This document shows, piece after piece, positions 22,954-33,925 of a DNA stretch of 64,000 nucleotides (within the stretch, counting starts at the first letter, position 1; each line of letters opens with the position of its first letter). The stretch spans positions 1,426,001-1,490,000 of the forward strand of contig NC_089242.1 of NCBI RefSeq assembly GCF_000512585.2, given 5' to 3'. The DNA is from Kwoniella bestiolae CBS 10118. Its lineage: Eukaryota; Basidiomycota; Tremellomycetes; Tremellales; Cryptococcaceae. The position numbers and the translations under genes were made by a program. Below the pieces are notes generated by a model. That model had not been told where the DNA came from. It worked only from the letters and a program-made list of their open reading frames with translations, and did no database searches.

Positions 22954-23365
22954 ATTGATTGTGTGACTGGTGTTATTGTCGTATCTGGATCGAGTATGAT
23001 ATTCTGTACAAGTGGATGATCAAGAGTACGAATATGACCAATCGAGAGTGAGAGGTGAATGATGGGTTGGGTAGTCACGTCCACTGTCCGCACAATCTTC
23101 TTGGTGCACAGACGTCGTCCTCGATCTTGGCTGCGAGACGTATACATACGTCATAATTACTACCACCATCATGATTTTCTAATCAATTATAAAAGACTGT
23201 AATGTTCCGACGGAGCCAGCTTTGATCGGTGATTAGCAGAATTGTATTCCTTCAGGAACGGGGATTGACCTCACCAATCCGAAAAGTCAGGAGGCTGTTA
23301 GCAATCATTCTCAACCATGACAGAGAGTCAATGTTGATTGTAGTCGTCAATCGCATGGAAAGAGG

Positions 23366-23373
23366 TATATATA
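23366..23373 (+). promoter_or_regulatory. TATA box of the glutathione transferase gene
   Basis: tatatata lies 52 nt upstream of the ATG at 23425 and fits a short leader. Confidence 0.5.
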
Positions 23374-23424
23374 CCTCCCGGACTCCCCTGCAATCTACTC
23401 TTTTCTCACACCAATATCAATCTT

Positions 23425-24844
23425 ATGTCTACTTTAGCTAGATCCTTGAAACCCAATCGATCATATATCTCTTCACTCGTATACCTACCTCGACAGACCC
23501 CTTTGACAAGTGCCAAACGATTTCACACGATGAGTCCAGCACAGAAAGATATCACCTCTTGGGCCGACAAGTCAGGCTCATTCAAGCGACAAGTCAGTTC
23601 TTTCAGAGATGTCATTGAGCCCAACGGGAAGTTCGCTCCAGAGAAAGGTGAGTGATCCCCTGCCGATCGATAGCATTTCAAGCTGATAGGTGTGAATAGG
23701 CCGATACCACCTCTACGTCAGTCTGGCCTGTCCTTGGGCACATAGAGCGTTGATTGTAAGGAAGTTGAAAGGATTAGAGGAATTCATGGGCATGTCAACC
23801 ATCTTACACTACACTTTGCCGCTCGATTTGCTGACCATATTGTACATCATGAACAGACGTCTCAGTCGTCCATCCCCACATGCTAGAGAAAGGATGGCAC
23901 TTCGCTACCTCCTCTTCCAACCCTGCACCCCAATCTGAACATTCCAACGACACATTCCCCGCAGCCACCGAAGACAAGCTCTTTGGATTCTCCCATCTCA
24001 GAGAGCTATATTTCAAGGTGCAACCAGATTACGACGCAAGATTCACAGTACCAGTGGTATGGGACAAGAAAACCAATTCCATAGTTAATAACGAATCCTC
24101 CGAGATCATCAGATTCCTCAATACAGCTTTCAACGAGCAACTTTCAGGTGAACAACAGAAGTTGGATCTGTATCCCGAGGAATTGAGGAAGGAGATTGAT
24201 GAGTTGAATGAATGGGTCTACAACGATGTTAATAATGGGGTGTACAAGTCGGGATTCGCAACTACCCAACAAGCTTATGAGGATGCGGTAAAGCCCCTTT
24301 CGGAAGGGCTGGAGAAGTTGGAAAAGATCTTGAGTGACGGAAGGGAATTCTTGATCGATGGGAGATTGACGGAAGCCGATGTCAGGTAAGTCTACCTGTT
24401 TAGAATGGAAGATCATGAGCAGGATCGTGAAGCTAATTCCAATATGTTAGACTTTACACCACCATCGTTCGATATGATCCTGTATACTATGTCCATTTCA
24501 AGTGTAACTTCGGATTGAGTAAGTTGAGAATCGTCCTTATTGTGTTATCTCTGGGCAGAAGCTAAATGATTGTGCTTCACATCCGGCAGTCCGACACGAT
24601 TACCCACACTTGCACAAGTGGCTTCAAAGACTATACTGGAACAACCCCGCTTTCAAGGATACCACCAACTTTGAACGTTAGTATATTTAAACATCTCCGT
24701 CTAAAGGTTCCAAAGGCATATCGAAGCTGATATAGCACTCCATTCGCAGATATCAAGGAGCATTATTACTACTCTCACAAACATATCAACCCTAATAGGA
24801 TCGTACCTTATGGACCTAATGTCGATATTGAGCCTCTCAAATAA
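23425..24844 (+). CDS. ECM4: Glutathionyl-hydroquinone reductase (omega-type GST)
   Basis: It reduces glutathionyl-hydroquinones with glutathione, through a catalytic cysteine. Six exons (23425-23647, 23700-23789, 23857-24385, 24451-24518, 24590-24676, 24750-24844) give 363 residues. The active-site block is SLACPWAHRALIVRKLKGLE; downstream are VSVVHPHMLEKGWHF, a NNESSEIIRFLN glutathione-binding stretch and the YPHLHKWLQRLYW C-terminal helix. The N-terminal ~35 residues are basic and hydroxylated (RSLKPNRSYISS), like a mitochondrial presequence, and a second Met at 36 could give a cytosolic form. Intron 2 must start with GC (G|GCATGT) to keep the conserved frame; no GT donor works. Family assignment is firm; dual targeting is inference. 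Confidence 0.92.
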
Positions 24845-25229
24845 CGGTCTACCTCAAAAGATGAGATCATAATGAAGGGAAATATGGAATGAGGGCAAAG
24901 CGACTGAATCGAGTGTGGAGTGGCATCTATGTCTAGTGAGAAGTAAAGTATAATCAAGCTTCCTTGCCATCTGTATGTAAAGGATAATCCAATACTTGGA
25001 TCTACTGTGTTTATTGTCACGGCCATATTGCATGTAATCACAAACGTGACTAACCTTTGTTCTGACCATCCTTTGTGCTCATCATCAAGATTGATATCAA
25101 AACAGATTGCGGTCATTAACGATTGAATGCATCACACTTTCAGTAGACAGGTTCTATTCACAGCAACAGCGCTGTTCACTTCAAAATTTAATTCAGCTAA
25201 TACTCGAAAGAAGTGAACCACCAAGCAGC
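24845..25229. other. Intergenic, tandem 3' and 5' flanks
   Basis: 385 bp between two plus-strand genes. The frame of the next gene is open upstream to about 25107 but has no ATG there. Confidence 0.4.
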
Positions 25230-28200
25230 ATGCCACAATCACCTACCTCGCCAATATTATCAGCCTATACCACTTCCACCAACCTATCCCCCCCATTCAC
25301 ATACTCTACCACTCGACCACCCACCTCGTTCTCCGAAACGTCAACGAGGAACAGGAACAGGAACAGAAGCAACACCAATACTAGTTCTTCCCGATCTCGC
25401 TCCCGATCTGGATCAAGATCATACAGCAGTCACAATGGGAGGAACAGATATACGAAATCCCCCTACGCACCGCCCGAAACTCCCTTACCTCCCATCCCAC
25501 GGACCAACCCATTCGAAGATGATACAGGAATTGAGAGGGATAGTGACCTGTACCATACATCAGATTGGTTATCAACCGCGGGTCTAGGGGATGACGAAAC
25601 CACTTCTCCTTCTCCCAAATCGACCAAATTGTCTAGAACATCATATAAACCTTCTTCTCGTCCTCTTAATTCACTCCCTCCAGATGCTCCCCTCGAAAGC
25701 TCTGTTTCACCATATCAGTATCAGTACACTGCGAAGACCCCCGGGACATCATATCCTTATACAGCGAAGACGCCTGCAACCTCCTACCCCTTCACTGGCA
25801 GGACCACTCCAAGAGTACAGTTCGCAGATCAGCAGAGTCTAGTCATTGATTCTCCCAGTGAGATCACCCTGGCAGGCAGGAAGACGGGGGAAGGTCGGTC
25901 TGTACCTTCCACTGCGGCACCGGATACTGCAGACATGCAGGTTGATGTGCACGGGGGGCCTGAACATGTACATGAGGAAAGGACAAATCAGAATAGACAA
26001 TCGACTTTACCCTCTGTACTCAGCTTATCTCACCTTGCAGCGTACAATCCCAATCCCAAGAGAGGTGATCCTTCTCCACGAGCGAACAGGGAGCTAGGTA
26101 TTTCAAGGCAACCTTCTCCAGCAACTTCACCTTCTACCAATCTATTAAATCCTATATGTGGAATTGATGACAATCCGGATAAAGTGAGAGGTGAAACGCA
26201 GCAAGAAATACATCATCGTATACCTTATTCGAAAAGTACCACGCCTGATATGCATAAACAGCAAACTCGACTCATCGACCCCAAAGATCAGAACAGGTTG
26301 GGGAGGATGTCAGTCGCTCCTGCAAGGTATACTTTGCCTCCTCGAAGGAAATCAGGGGTTATGACTGGTATCACTAACACCTCCCAAACTGACCCCACCA
26401 ATACCGATACCAAATCAAGGAGAAGGACTCCCGACCTTTCAGCCGGTACAAACCTCCTCGCTCGCCTACGCCACTCTGCCCTCATCAGATCTTACCAGAC
26501 ATACCGTCCCTTCATCTCACCCCTTCTCTCCCTCATATGCGCGCTGGTCCTAACAGTCACGCACGGTATCAACCCCGATTCACCCATTGGTAATATCCTA
26601 CTAGTTGAGAAAGAGGTGTTCGATATCTCTCGAGCGGGGGGTACGGACGTCGCGCTAGGTGTTTGGGGGTGGTGTCAGGCCAAGACTAATGGTGTTGAGC
26701 CCCAATGCCAGGGGTACAGTTTTAGGGATTTTGCGAGTGATGATTTGGGGCTGACCATTCCGGGGGAGTGAGTGAATAGTTCATCGTGGTGGGTAGATGT
26801 ACCTGGGACGGGATGAAGGGGACTTTCCTTCGAGATGTTCCACTCACCTCGAGTCAATTCATTCAGTCGGTGTGGCAACTGAAGTAGGATGTGAAGCCAC
26901 TGTGGCGATGGGTCGATCAAGAATGACCAGCGCTAATTGTCTGATATGATTACAGCTCCTCGCTTGATAATCTCTCTTCCCTCCTCACAGCACTAACAGC
27001 CCTCACATGGCTACTAGCGACATACCAAACCATATCTGCCTTTCTCCACTTCTACCTCTTCTTCGCCCTCTCAGTACCCTTCAACCACTTGGTCGAAATC
27101 ACCCTTCCTCCTATCCCCTCTGGACCTTCTGGGGCTAACAAAGGTCCGGCTAACTCTACAGAGAAAGCGAGACCTCCCTTATCCAGATCAACATCTTCCT
27201 CATCCTCTTCCAATGGGACCGGCCAAGATCCTGTAATCGCCGAAGTGGACCTCCGAGTTCGATGCGAGAGATTCCCTTACGAGAGTTATCTATGGGTATG
27301 GTGGGCTTGGTGGGGGCATCGAAGGTCTCCGCTCGAGCATGTGTTTGGGAATCTCGTGGGTGTGCTGGGGATAGCTACGGTATGTTCATACTTACTTCTC
27401 ATCAAGGTTATGATCAGAACACCACTTCCATGGAACGTGTCCTCAGATCGGTATCGCTGATAGGGGTGTTGATTGTGATAGTTTTCAATGACCTATCGAT
27501 TCAGGAGTGATATACTGGCTGCTACCGGCTCTGAATTCTCGAAAGTGGAATTTGAGTACGTACTACTTCTCACACCCGACTGCTGGACGGTGGCACTTAC
27601 CAATACTGTACCAATATGATCGGTCCAGTCACGGAGCTTACATGTCACCTATGACTGTCCTATTCACCCTCGATACGTTCGTGCTTTCTTTCAAGTACTT
27701 CTGGAACTTTGTGAGTACTCTCATGATCCAATATCAAACGATTCCAAATTCCCAAAGAATCTTTCAGGCCTAACTAGCCCATATCGTAGAAACGAAACCT
27801 CCATACCCTCCTCAATCCCCCCTCGCCCTCCCCTCGAGTACTCCTCCTCCCCGCCTCTGAGAATACGATTCTGCAACATCACAGACGAACAGGTATTCAA
27901 TCCTTCTTCGCACCCATCTCTTCGACCCCCGGAAATACCGGCAAAACCAGATCCAGAATGGTTGATACCTACCTCAACCCACTCACTGGCAGGATCAAAA
28001 CCAACCTTACTCCCAACGAAGACGGAGGGACGCTGGACGAAGAGACCTTGAGGTGGCTCAATGCCTATCCATTAGACGCTGAACTCACCCCGTTGATATC
28101 TGATTTAAGACAAGGGAAATATCATCCTCATTTCTTACTCAGTGATATTGGATTATTATACCTCCGACCGCCACCCGACGAGAATAGCGAAACGGAGAGT

Positions 28201-28488
28201 GCGTTGCTTGTCCCCCCTTCGGGTGTTATTAGGTTAGAGCTATTACAAGATGCTCATTTGGATCGTTACCCCCCTGATGAGGGAGTAACTCCAGGAGGGG
28301 GACTTGAAGGAAAAGGGGAAGGGGAAGCGCATAATGGTTTAGAAATTATGATTACCTCCCTCAACGAGAATTTCTGGTGGAACGGTATGGAGATTGATTG
28401 CAAGGAGTTTATAGAGAATTGTCAGGTGTGTTTTGAGAGGCTGAGGGAGGTTCATGGGAGGGTGAATAAGACTTTTCAGGTTGGGTGA
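25230..28488 (+). CDS. SUR7/PalI-like membrane protein fused to a gypsy integrase zinc-finger region
   Basis: Five exons (25230-26767, 26956-27379, 27482-27555, 27629-27710, 27790-28488) give 938 residues. Residues 1-425 are disordered, Ser/Thr/Pro-rich and Arg-rich. A first helix (PLLSLICALVLTVTHGI, about 430-447) is followed by a loop with GVWGWC and QCQGYSF, the paired-Cys loop seen in SUR7/PalI-type proteins, then helices near 519-560, 645-660 and 688-707. The last exon reads as a Ty3/gypsy segment: HPHFLLSDIGLLYLR, LLVPPSGVIRLELLQDAH, then NENFWWNGMEIDCKEF and ENCQVC. His862, His887, Cys917 and Cys920 form an HHCC finger; the first two His are separated by an acidic Gly-rich insert. Exon 3 rests on one acceptor (27481) and is the least certain part. 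Confidence 0.65.
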
Positions 28489-29005
28489 ATATGGTTAATG
28501 GTAATTTTGTCTTCTCTTGCACGCGTATCGTTGTATGTATTATTATACAAGACGGCTGCAACTTTGTATGGCCTTCGAGGGAAGGGGGTGATCGAGCGCG
28601 TGGTAGCTTAGATCAGCTTTATATACATATTGTACATATACAAGTAACGATGTTTACAAAATCTAAAGAATCTACAAAGTCTACAAGTAATCAACGTATC
28701 GTTAGAAAATATCGTTTTATCGCGGAATGGAGAATGAGAGAAAGGTTGCGGAGGAAGTGGAAAGTATGCTGTGTGATCATTATTGCTTGGGATTGATGAT
28801 ATATTGAATTGTATTCATTACTCCTCAGGTATTTCTTCTACTGCACCAAGCTGGTATTCAGTCCCTCCCTCACTGTCATACCCTCGTAAAATCCTGTACC
28901 AATCGTCGGACCCTCCTCCAACGCTTCGTACCTATCCAATATCCACTGCTCCCAAAATCCAATCATTTATATTCCCTGCCCAATTCCGCCTCATTCCAGA
29001 ACTCA
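28489..29005. other. Convergent 3' flanks
   Basis: 517 bp between the ends of two facing genes. Nothing coding is supported; the reading that continues the next gene's frame ends at 29006. Confidence 0.5.
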
Positions 29006-30196
29006 TCACCCCCGCCTCTGCTCCCTCACTACTGCTAACTGCCCCAGCAACCTATTAGTCTCCTCGTACCTCTTCCTCACTACCTCATCTTCTACTGCCG
29101 CATAGGGGCTATGTTCCATATCAAGGACTTCCATATCTTCGTCGCCATCTCCATTGGCATACGAGGGCGAACGAAGTTCCAGAGAAGGATGATGCGAGTT
29201 GAAAGGAGATGAGTCAGGTAGGGAAGGATGGGTACGGTATGTGGGATGAGGTGATACAAGCGTATGGTCGGTGATGTAGGTTGAGGTGCTTGAGCTTGAG
29301 TCGGTGGCGTGTAGGGGTGTACGGGTAGGATTAGGGAGTTGATGTTGAGGTTGTCTTGTATTATGGTTTAAATGGCGTGTTTGAGATTGTGTTCTTGCAA
29401 GATGCTGCGGAATACAATGGATGGATTAGTCTTCGATAACGACGTTCCACGATTTGTCCAACCATGATAGCATTCCCTCATTCACATATGACTCAGCTCC
29501 AGATCACATAGAAGATAACCGTACACCGTCATATCCCGCTTTCCCTTCCTTCCTGGATAGATGATAACTCACCAAACTACGCAATAACCAATTCTGCTTC
29601 TCATAAGCCTCACCCCACTGCTTCTTCATCTCAACTTCATTCCACTCTTCCATAGTCTCTTCTTCCTCTTCCCCATCTTCATTGTCAACAGGTATCCCTC
29701 CATTGATACCTCCACCAGAATGCCCGTTCATCGGAATCTGCCACATCTCTTCCTCTTTTGCTCTGAAAGGTGAACTCGAAGGCATGACATTCCTAATAGG
29801 TGAAGAAGACATAATTGGATCAGGCTGTGAATGCCAGTTCCTCTGATTCGGAGTACTCAGATGACCATTATGTGATGGTGGGGTAGGTTGTGAGTTGGAA
29901 GCAGGTGCATTCTGCCTTTCCCACTGCTTGGTTCGTCGTCTTTCGACACCTTTCATTGATCGTCGCAGTGCGGATGAACTACTTTCTGCGTGAGGTTGTG
30001 GATGTTCCTCTTCGTGGAGATTGAAGTAATCATGATGGTGGTGTTGATGTTCGTTTGGACTCGAGAATGTCAACTCGTCCCTTCTTCTTCGCTTGAGAAG
30101 GACGTCTAGTGGTGAGGTGAGATCGGGTGAGGAGAGAGGTAAGGGTGGAGGTGAGGGTGATCGAGGTCGTTTATGTCGCTGAGGAGGAGCCAGCAT
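29006..30196 (-). CDS. Nuclear-looking low-complexity protein, unknown
   Basis: Exons 30196-29573 and 29404-29006, phase 0, give 340 residues. The N-terminus has basic clusters typical of nuclear import (RHKRPRSPSP, KRRRRDE) and a His run. An SPIR...SSSPFRAKEEE segment resembles phosphorylated Ser-Pro stretches. A helical block EEWNEVEMKKQWGEAYEKQNWLL spans the exon junction, and the protein ends in a second helix (RKRYEETNRLLGQLAVVREQ). These two helices are the likely conserved parts. No family recognised. The donor GTGAGT and acceptor CCGCAG are canonical. Confidence 0.65.
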
Positions 30197-30791
30197 TTCT
30201 TCAGGTGGGGAAGGTATTTTGATGGATATCTAAGAGGCGAGAGAAGAAGAGGAAGGAAAGGATGACTAAGCTCCGATCAGGTCGAAGTTGACAATTTGAG
30301 CTTTGACACTTCAGCCTGTAGCAACAGATTAAATAGGGAATGTCGGAATTGACCGTGGCTGATTAGACTGTTGATTTAGGATGTTGAGATCATTTCTGTT
30401 CGTCCAGTAGCTCGTAAAGTGGGAAGGTGGGGTTTGGTTGGGGTACCTGTGTGGATCCGGGTAGTGTGTATGATGGTATGTATGATGGTATGAGGTATCT
30501 CTCGTTGACATGAAGAACAGTTGTAACTTACAGTCAGCGTTGGATTTCTCTTTGAGATTCAGCAACAACAAAACACAACAGTCAAAGGATGAAACCACGT
30601 GGATGACAAGCAATGACGTGTGTTTGTGTTGCTTGTTACGTAACTCACCACCAAACCCAAGTTCAAAAAGTTGAAGTTGATCGGATATCATCCTTCCATC
30701 CTCCACTCGCGAATTGATCAAAATCATCGTGAATTATATCAACTCTTCGACATCATCACCCATCTTGTAACTAACATCCCGCCAAATCAAA
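30197..30791. other. Divergent promoter region
   Basis: 595 bp shared by the unknown gene on the left and the TRF4 gene on the right. It holds a direct repeat of tatgatggta near 30470-30491 and no supported ORF. Confidence 0.45.
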
Positions 30792-33448
30792 ATGGCACAG
30801 CCGCCACCCACAGATTTCTCAGAAGGAGCAGACTTCATATCCTTCGGTCTAACCCCACCGCCCGAAGCTGGACCTTCCTCCTCTTCCTCCAAACACACCT
30901 TACCTCCCAAACCAGCTGCATTACCCCCTAAACCAGTCGAGAATGGCAATAACAGCAACAGCAGTAGAAAGGGTAAAAGAAAAGTATCAGATGCGGGGTC
31001 TACTATAACTCAGCAAACAGACGCTACTGGGAAAGATAAGGATAAGAAGTCGTCAAAGAAGCAGAAGAAGGGGAAACGCGATCGTGATCGAGAAAAGGAT
31101 AAGGAGAATGAGACTGGTCCGAAGAATTTGAAGGAGGAGAGAAAAGCGAATGAAAGGCATGCGCCGTGGGGGGATTTGGTAGATTGGGAGAAATGTAGAG
31201 ATCCCTCTGAAATGTGTGTATCAACCTTCTAACAGGAAATCAGCTTTTATCAGCCTATCGTGGATGGAAAGAGTGCAACAAGCTGACGAGACAACAATTG
31301 GATATAGGCTAAACGAAGAGATCAACGCATTTTATAAATATGTTTCACCTACCAAGGAAGAATTCGAAGTTCGATTATTCATGATTGAGCTGATTAGTAG
31401 GAATATAATGAAACTTTGGCCGGATGCTGAGGTTACGCCGTTCGGGAGTTGGCAGACTCAGCTGTACCTACCTCAGGGGTGAGTAGTTGGACACTCCCCA
31501 ATGGATCCTTCCTGCATCCACGACATATTTAGTAGAATTCGCTGACTTGCTTGGTGTCGTGTCTAGTGATATCGACCTGGTAGTCACGAACAAACAATTC
31601 TCAGAATCCAATAAAGCAAGATTGTTGGCCGAAATGGCTAGATCCATGAGAATGGCTAGAATCACGGACGAGGTTGCTATAATATCGAGGGCGAGGGTAC
31701 CCATCATCAAGTTTATAACTAATGAAGGTGGGTCTGCCTCATCCCCAACCTCAACTTACTTTCCCTCTCGATTTTATCCGTCTGGGACAAAGACCAGTAG
31801 ACTGACTCTATGATTTGATACATTAGGCAAGTTGAACGTGGATATATCACTTAATCAAGCAAACGGTATATCAGCCAGTAAAATCATCAACCAATATCTC
31901 GACTCCTTACCCGGTTCAAGGCAGTTGATCCTGGTGGTGAAGTCTTTCCTGAGTCAAAGATCGATGAATGAGGTGTATACGGGAGGATTGGGGAGTTATG
32001 CGGTGATCTGTCTAGTCATCAGTTTCTTGCAGGTGTGTACAATCTTCACCTCATTCAGTTTTTCTTCTTTATGGTAGCGATTCAAGCTGATATTCATATT
32101 GGTTTTCTTGTAGGTGCACCCAAAACTTCGACGCTCGGAATTAGATCCGGAGGAAAACCTTGGAACATTGTTAATTGAATTTTTCGAATTATACGGACGT
32201 AATTTCAATTATCAAGATGTAGGATTATCGATACGGAAAGGCGGTTACTATTATCTGAAATCATCGAGGGGATGGCTGAGACCCAATCAGAGTTTCTTGC
32301 TGAGTATTGAAGATCCGCAAGATAGAGGTGAGTCAACATTCCGGATCACCTACCAGCTTCCCAGGGATCGCACGAGCTGATCATGATGGGCACTCCCAGA
32401 TAACGACATTTCCAGTGGATCGTTCGGTATCAGACAAGTGAAGAATACCCTTGCGGGTGCATACGAGCTACTTCTCATGAGGTTGTTTGAACGAGCCGAC
32501 GAGATCAGTGGAAGGAGATCAGGAAGGAGGAAGCACGAGATCGATCCTGATAAGATGAGTATACTGAGTGGGGTGATGGGTATCACGAAGGAGGTGAGCC
32601 AGCTTATACAGTACTTTGGGTATCTGTTGGGTCAGAGAAGCTGATGTGTGCATTCTATATCTCAGACTCTTAAACAACGTACAGCCCTTCAACAGCTTCA
32701 TCAAAGTGGGAAACTACAAAAGCTCCTTTCTATCCCTATGGGTGCAAGTCCCGAAACATACGTTATCAACTATCGACCACCCCCTACACTCTTCACCCCT
32801 CGACCTAAAGATCGTGCATCTCGCCAATCTGCAAGGAACGACGTGTCCGTACCTAAAGATCGAATCAGGGGTAATGGCGTGGGAGCAATCATAGTAGATG
32901 ACGATGAGGTCTCCGAACCTGATATCAACGATTCATCTTATGAGTTTGAAAATTCCTCAGACGATGATGATGAGATTGGACCGGACGATACTTTTGCGTT
33001 TACCAAAAGCAACGATGACGAGGAAAACGAGTTACCTGGAATAGGATCGAATAGCCTCAGGAGTAAGGCGGCAGCTGTCGAAGCTCGATATGGAGGGGAG
33101 AGTGATGTGTCAGAGGATGAGATTGAGATATTGGATTCTCCGCCTGACGAGTCGAGATACAGTATATCGAAGAACAAACCAAAGTCAAAATCTACCCCGA
33201 AGAAGAACACAATGAAAGAAGAGAAGGATGAATTGGACCTGATTTCGAGTGCAAGTGATAGTGATAGTGATAGTGATGATTCGGTTCAGGTCATTGAACC
33301 TCCTCCAACCACCAGGAAGGGATCATCGAATAGGAAAGAAAGGAAGGCATTTTGGGCGAGTAAAGGTGGTTTAGCGGGTGGAACAGGAGCGGGGAAGGAC
33401 GATTATGATGAGTTTGAGAAGGATGCGGAATTCATTGGATTGGATTGA
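30792..33448 (+). CDS. TRF4: Non-canonical poly(A) polymerase of the TRAMP complex
   Basis: It adds short oligo(A) tails to aberrant nuclear RNAs so that the exosome degrades them. Seven exons (30792-31213, 31308-31478, 31567-31727, 31827-32032, 32114-32327, 32400-32593, 32666-33448) give 716 residues. The catalytic core has GSW at about 187-189, GDIDLVV with Asp199 and Asp201, and the third Asp at about 257 in KLNVDISLN. The PAP-associated region contains GGLGSYAVICLVISFLQ, NLGTLLIEFFELYGRNFNY and the nucleotide-recognition part DNDISSGSFGIRQVK. A Lys-rich N-terminus and a long acidic Ser/Asp C-terminus flank the core. Whether it matches yeast Trf4 or Trf5 cannot be told apart. Confidence 0.92.
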
Positions 33449-33925
33449 GTGATGCTCAGAGTATCTTGGTTGGGATAGGAGGTGAGGATATTTGAATGGA
33501 GATATTATGGATTAATGAATTTTGGTGATGAGGTATTCTGCGATCTTCGACAAGGAGGGGAGGGATAGGGGCGATCAGGCCGTTGGATTGTATATATACT
33601 ATATATCTTTACCCCCTTCAATGTTGATGTCATTGTTTGTGCATGTCCAATGTCATTAGCAAGTGAAATACCTCGTTCCACCTTTTTGCAGATGAGGACT
33701 ACCGACTACATGCATGCAAGCAGGCAGGCATGCAGGCATGCAAGACGAGCTGAGCGTGTTGTACTGCACATATCAGACTCTCATAACTCTAAATCGAACT
33801 TGAACTTGGGTGGAGGTCATCCGCAATCAACGAAAATCAACAATTGGATTGAGCGATAAAGTCGAATGAACCCGAACCAGTCATTTCTTATCGATCATCT
33901 CGTCTACATTCACATAGCATAGATA
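33449..33925. other. Intergenic between two plus-strand genes
   Basis: 477 bp with a repeat of GCATGC palindromes at 33711-33743. No coding evidence for the short ORF at 33650. Confidence 0.4.
33711..33743. repeat. GCATGC/GCAGGCAT palindromic repeat
   Basis: Three GCATGC palindromes alternate with CAGG units in 33 bases, so the tract can fold on itself. It lies about 180 bp upstream of the BUD32 start. Confidence 0.6.

Noticed and set aside
23860..24016. Minus-strand ORF opposite the ECM4 exon
   Set aside because: Shadow of a conserved plus-strand exon with the glutathione-binding and active-site motifs.
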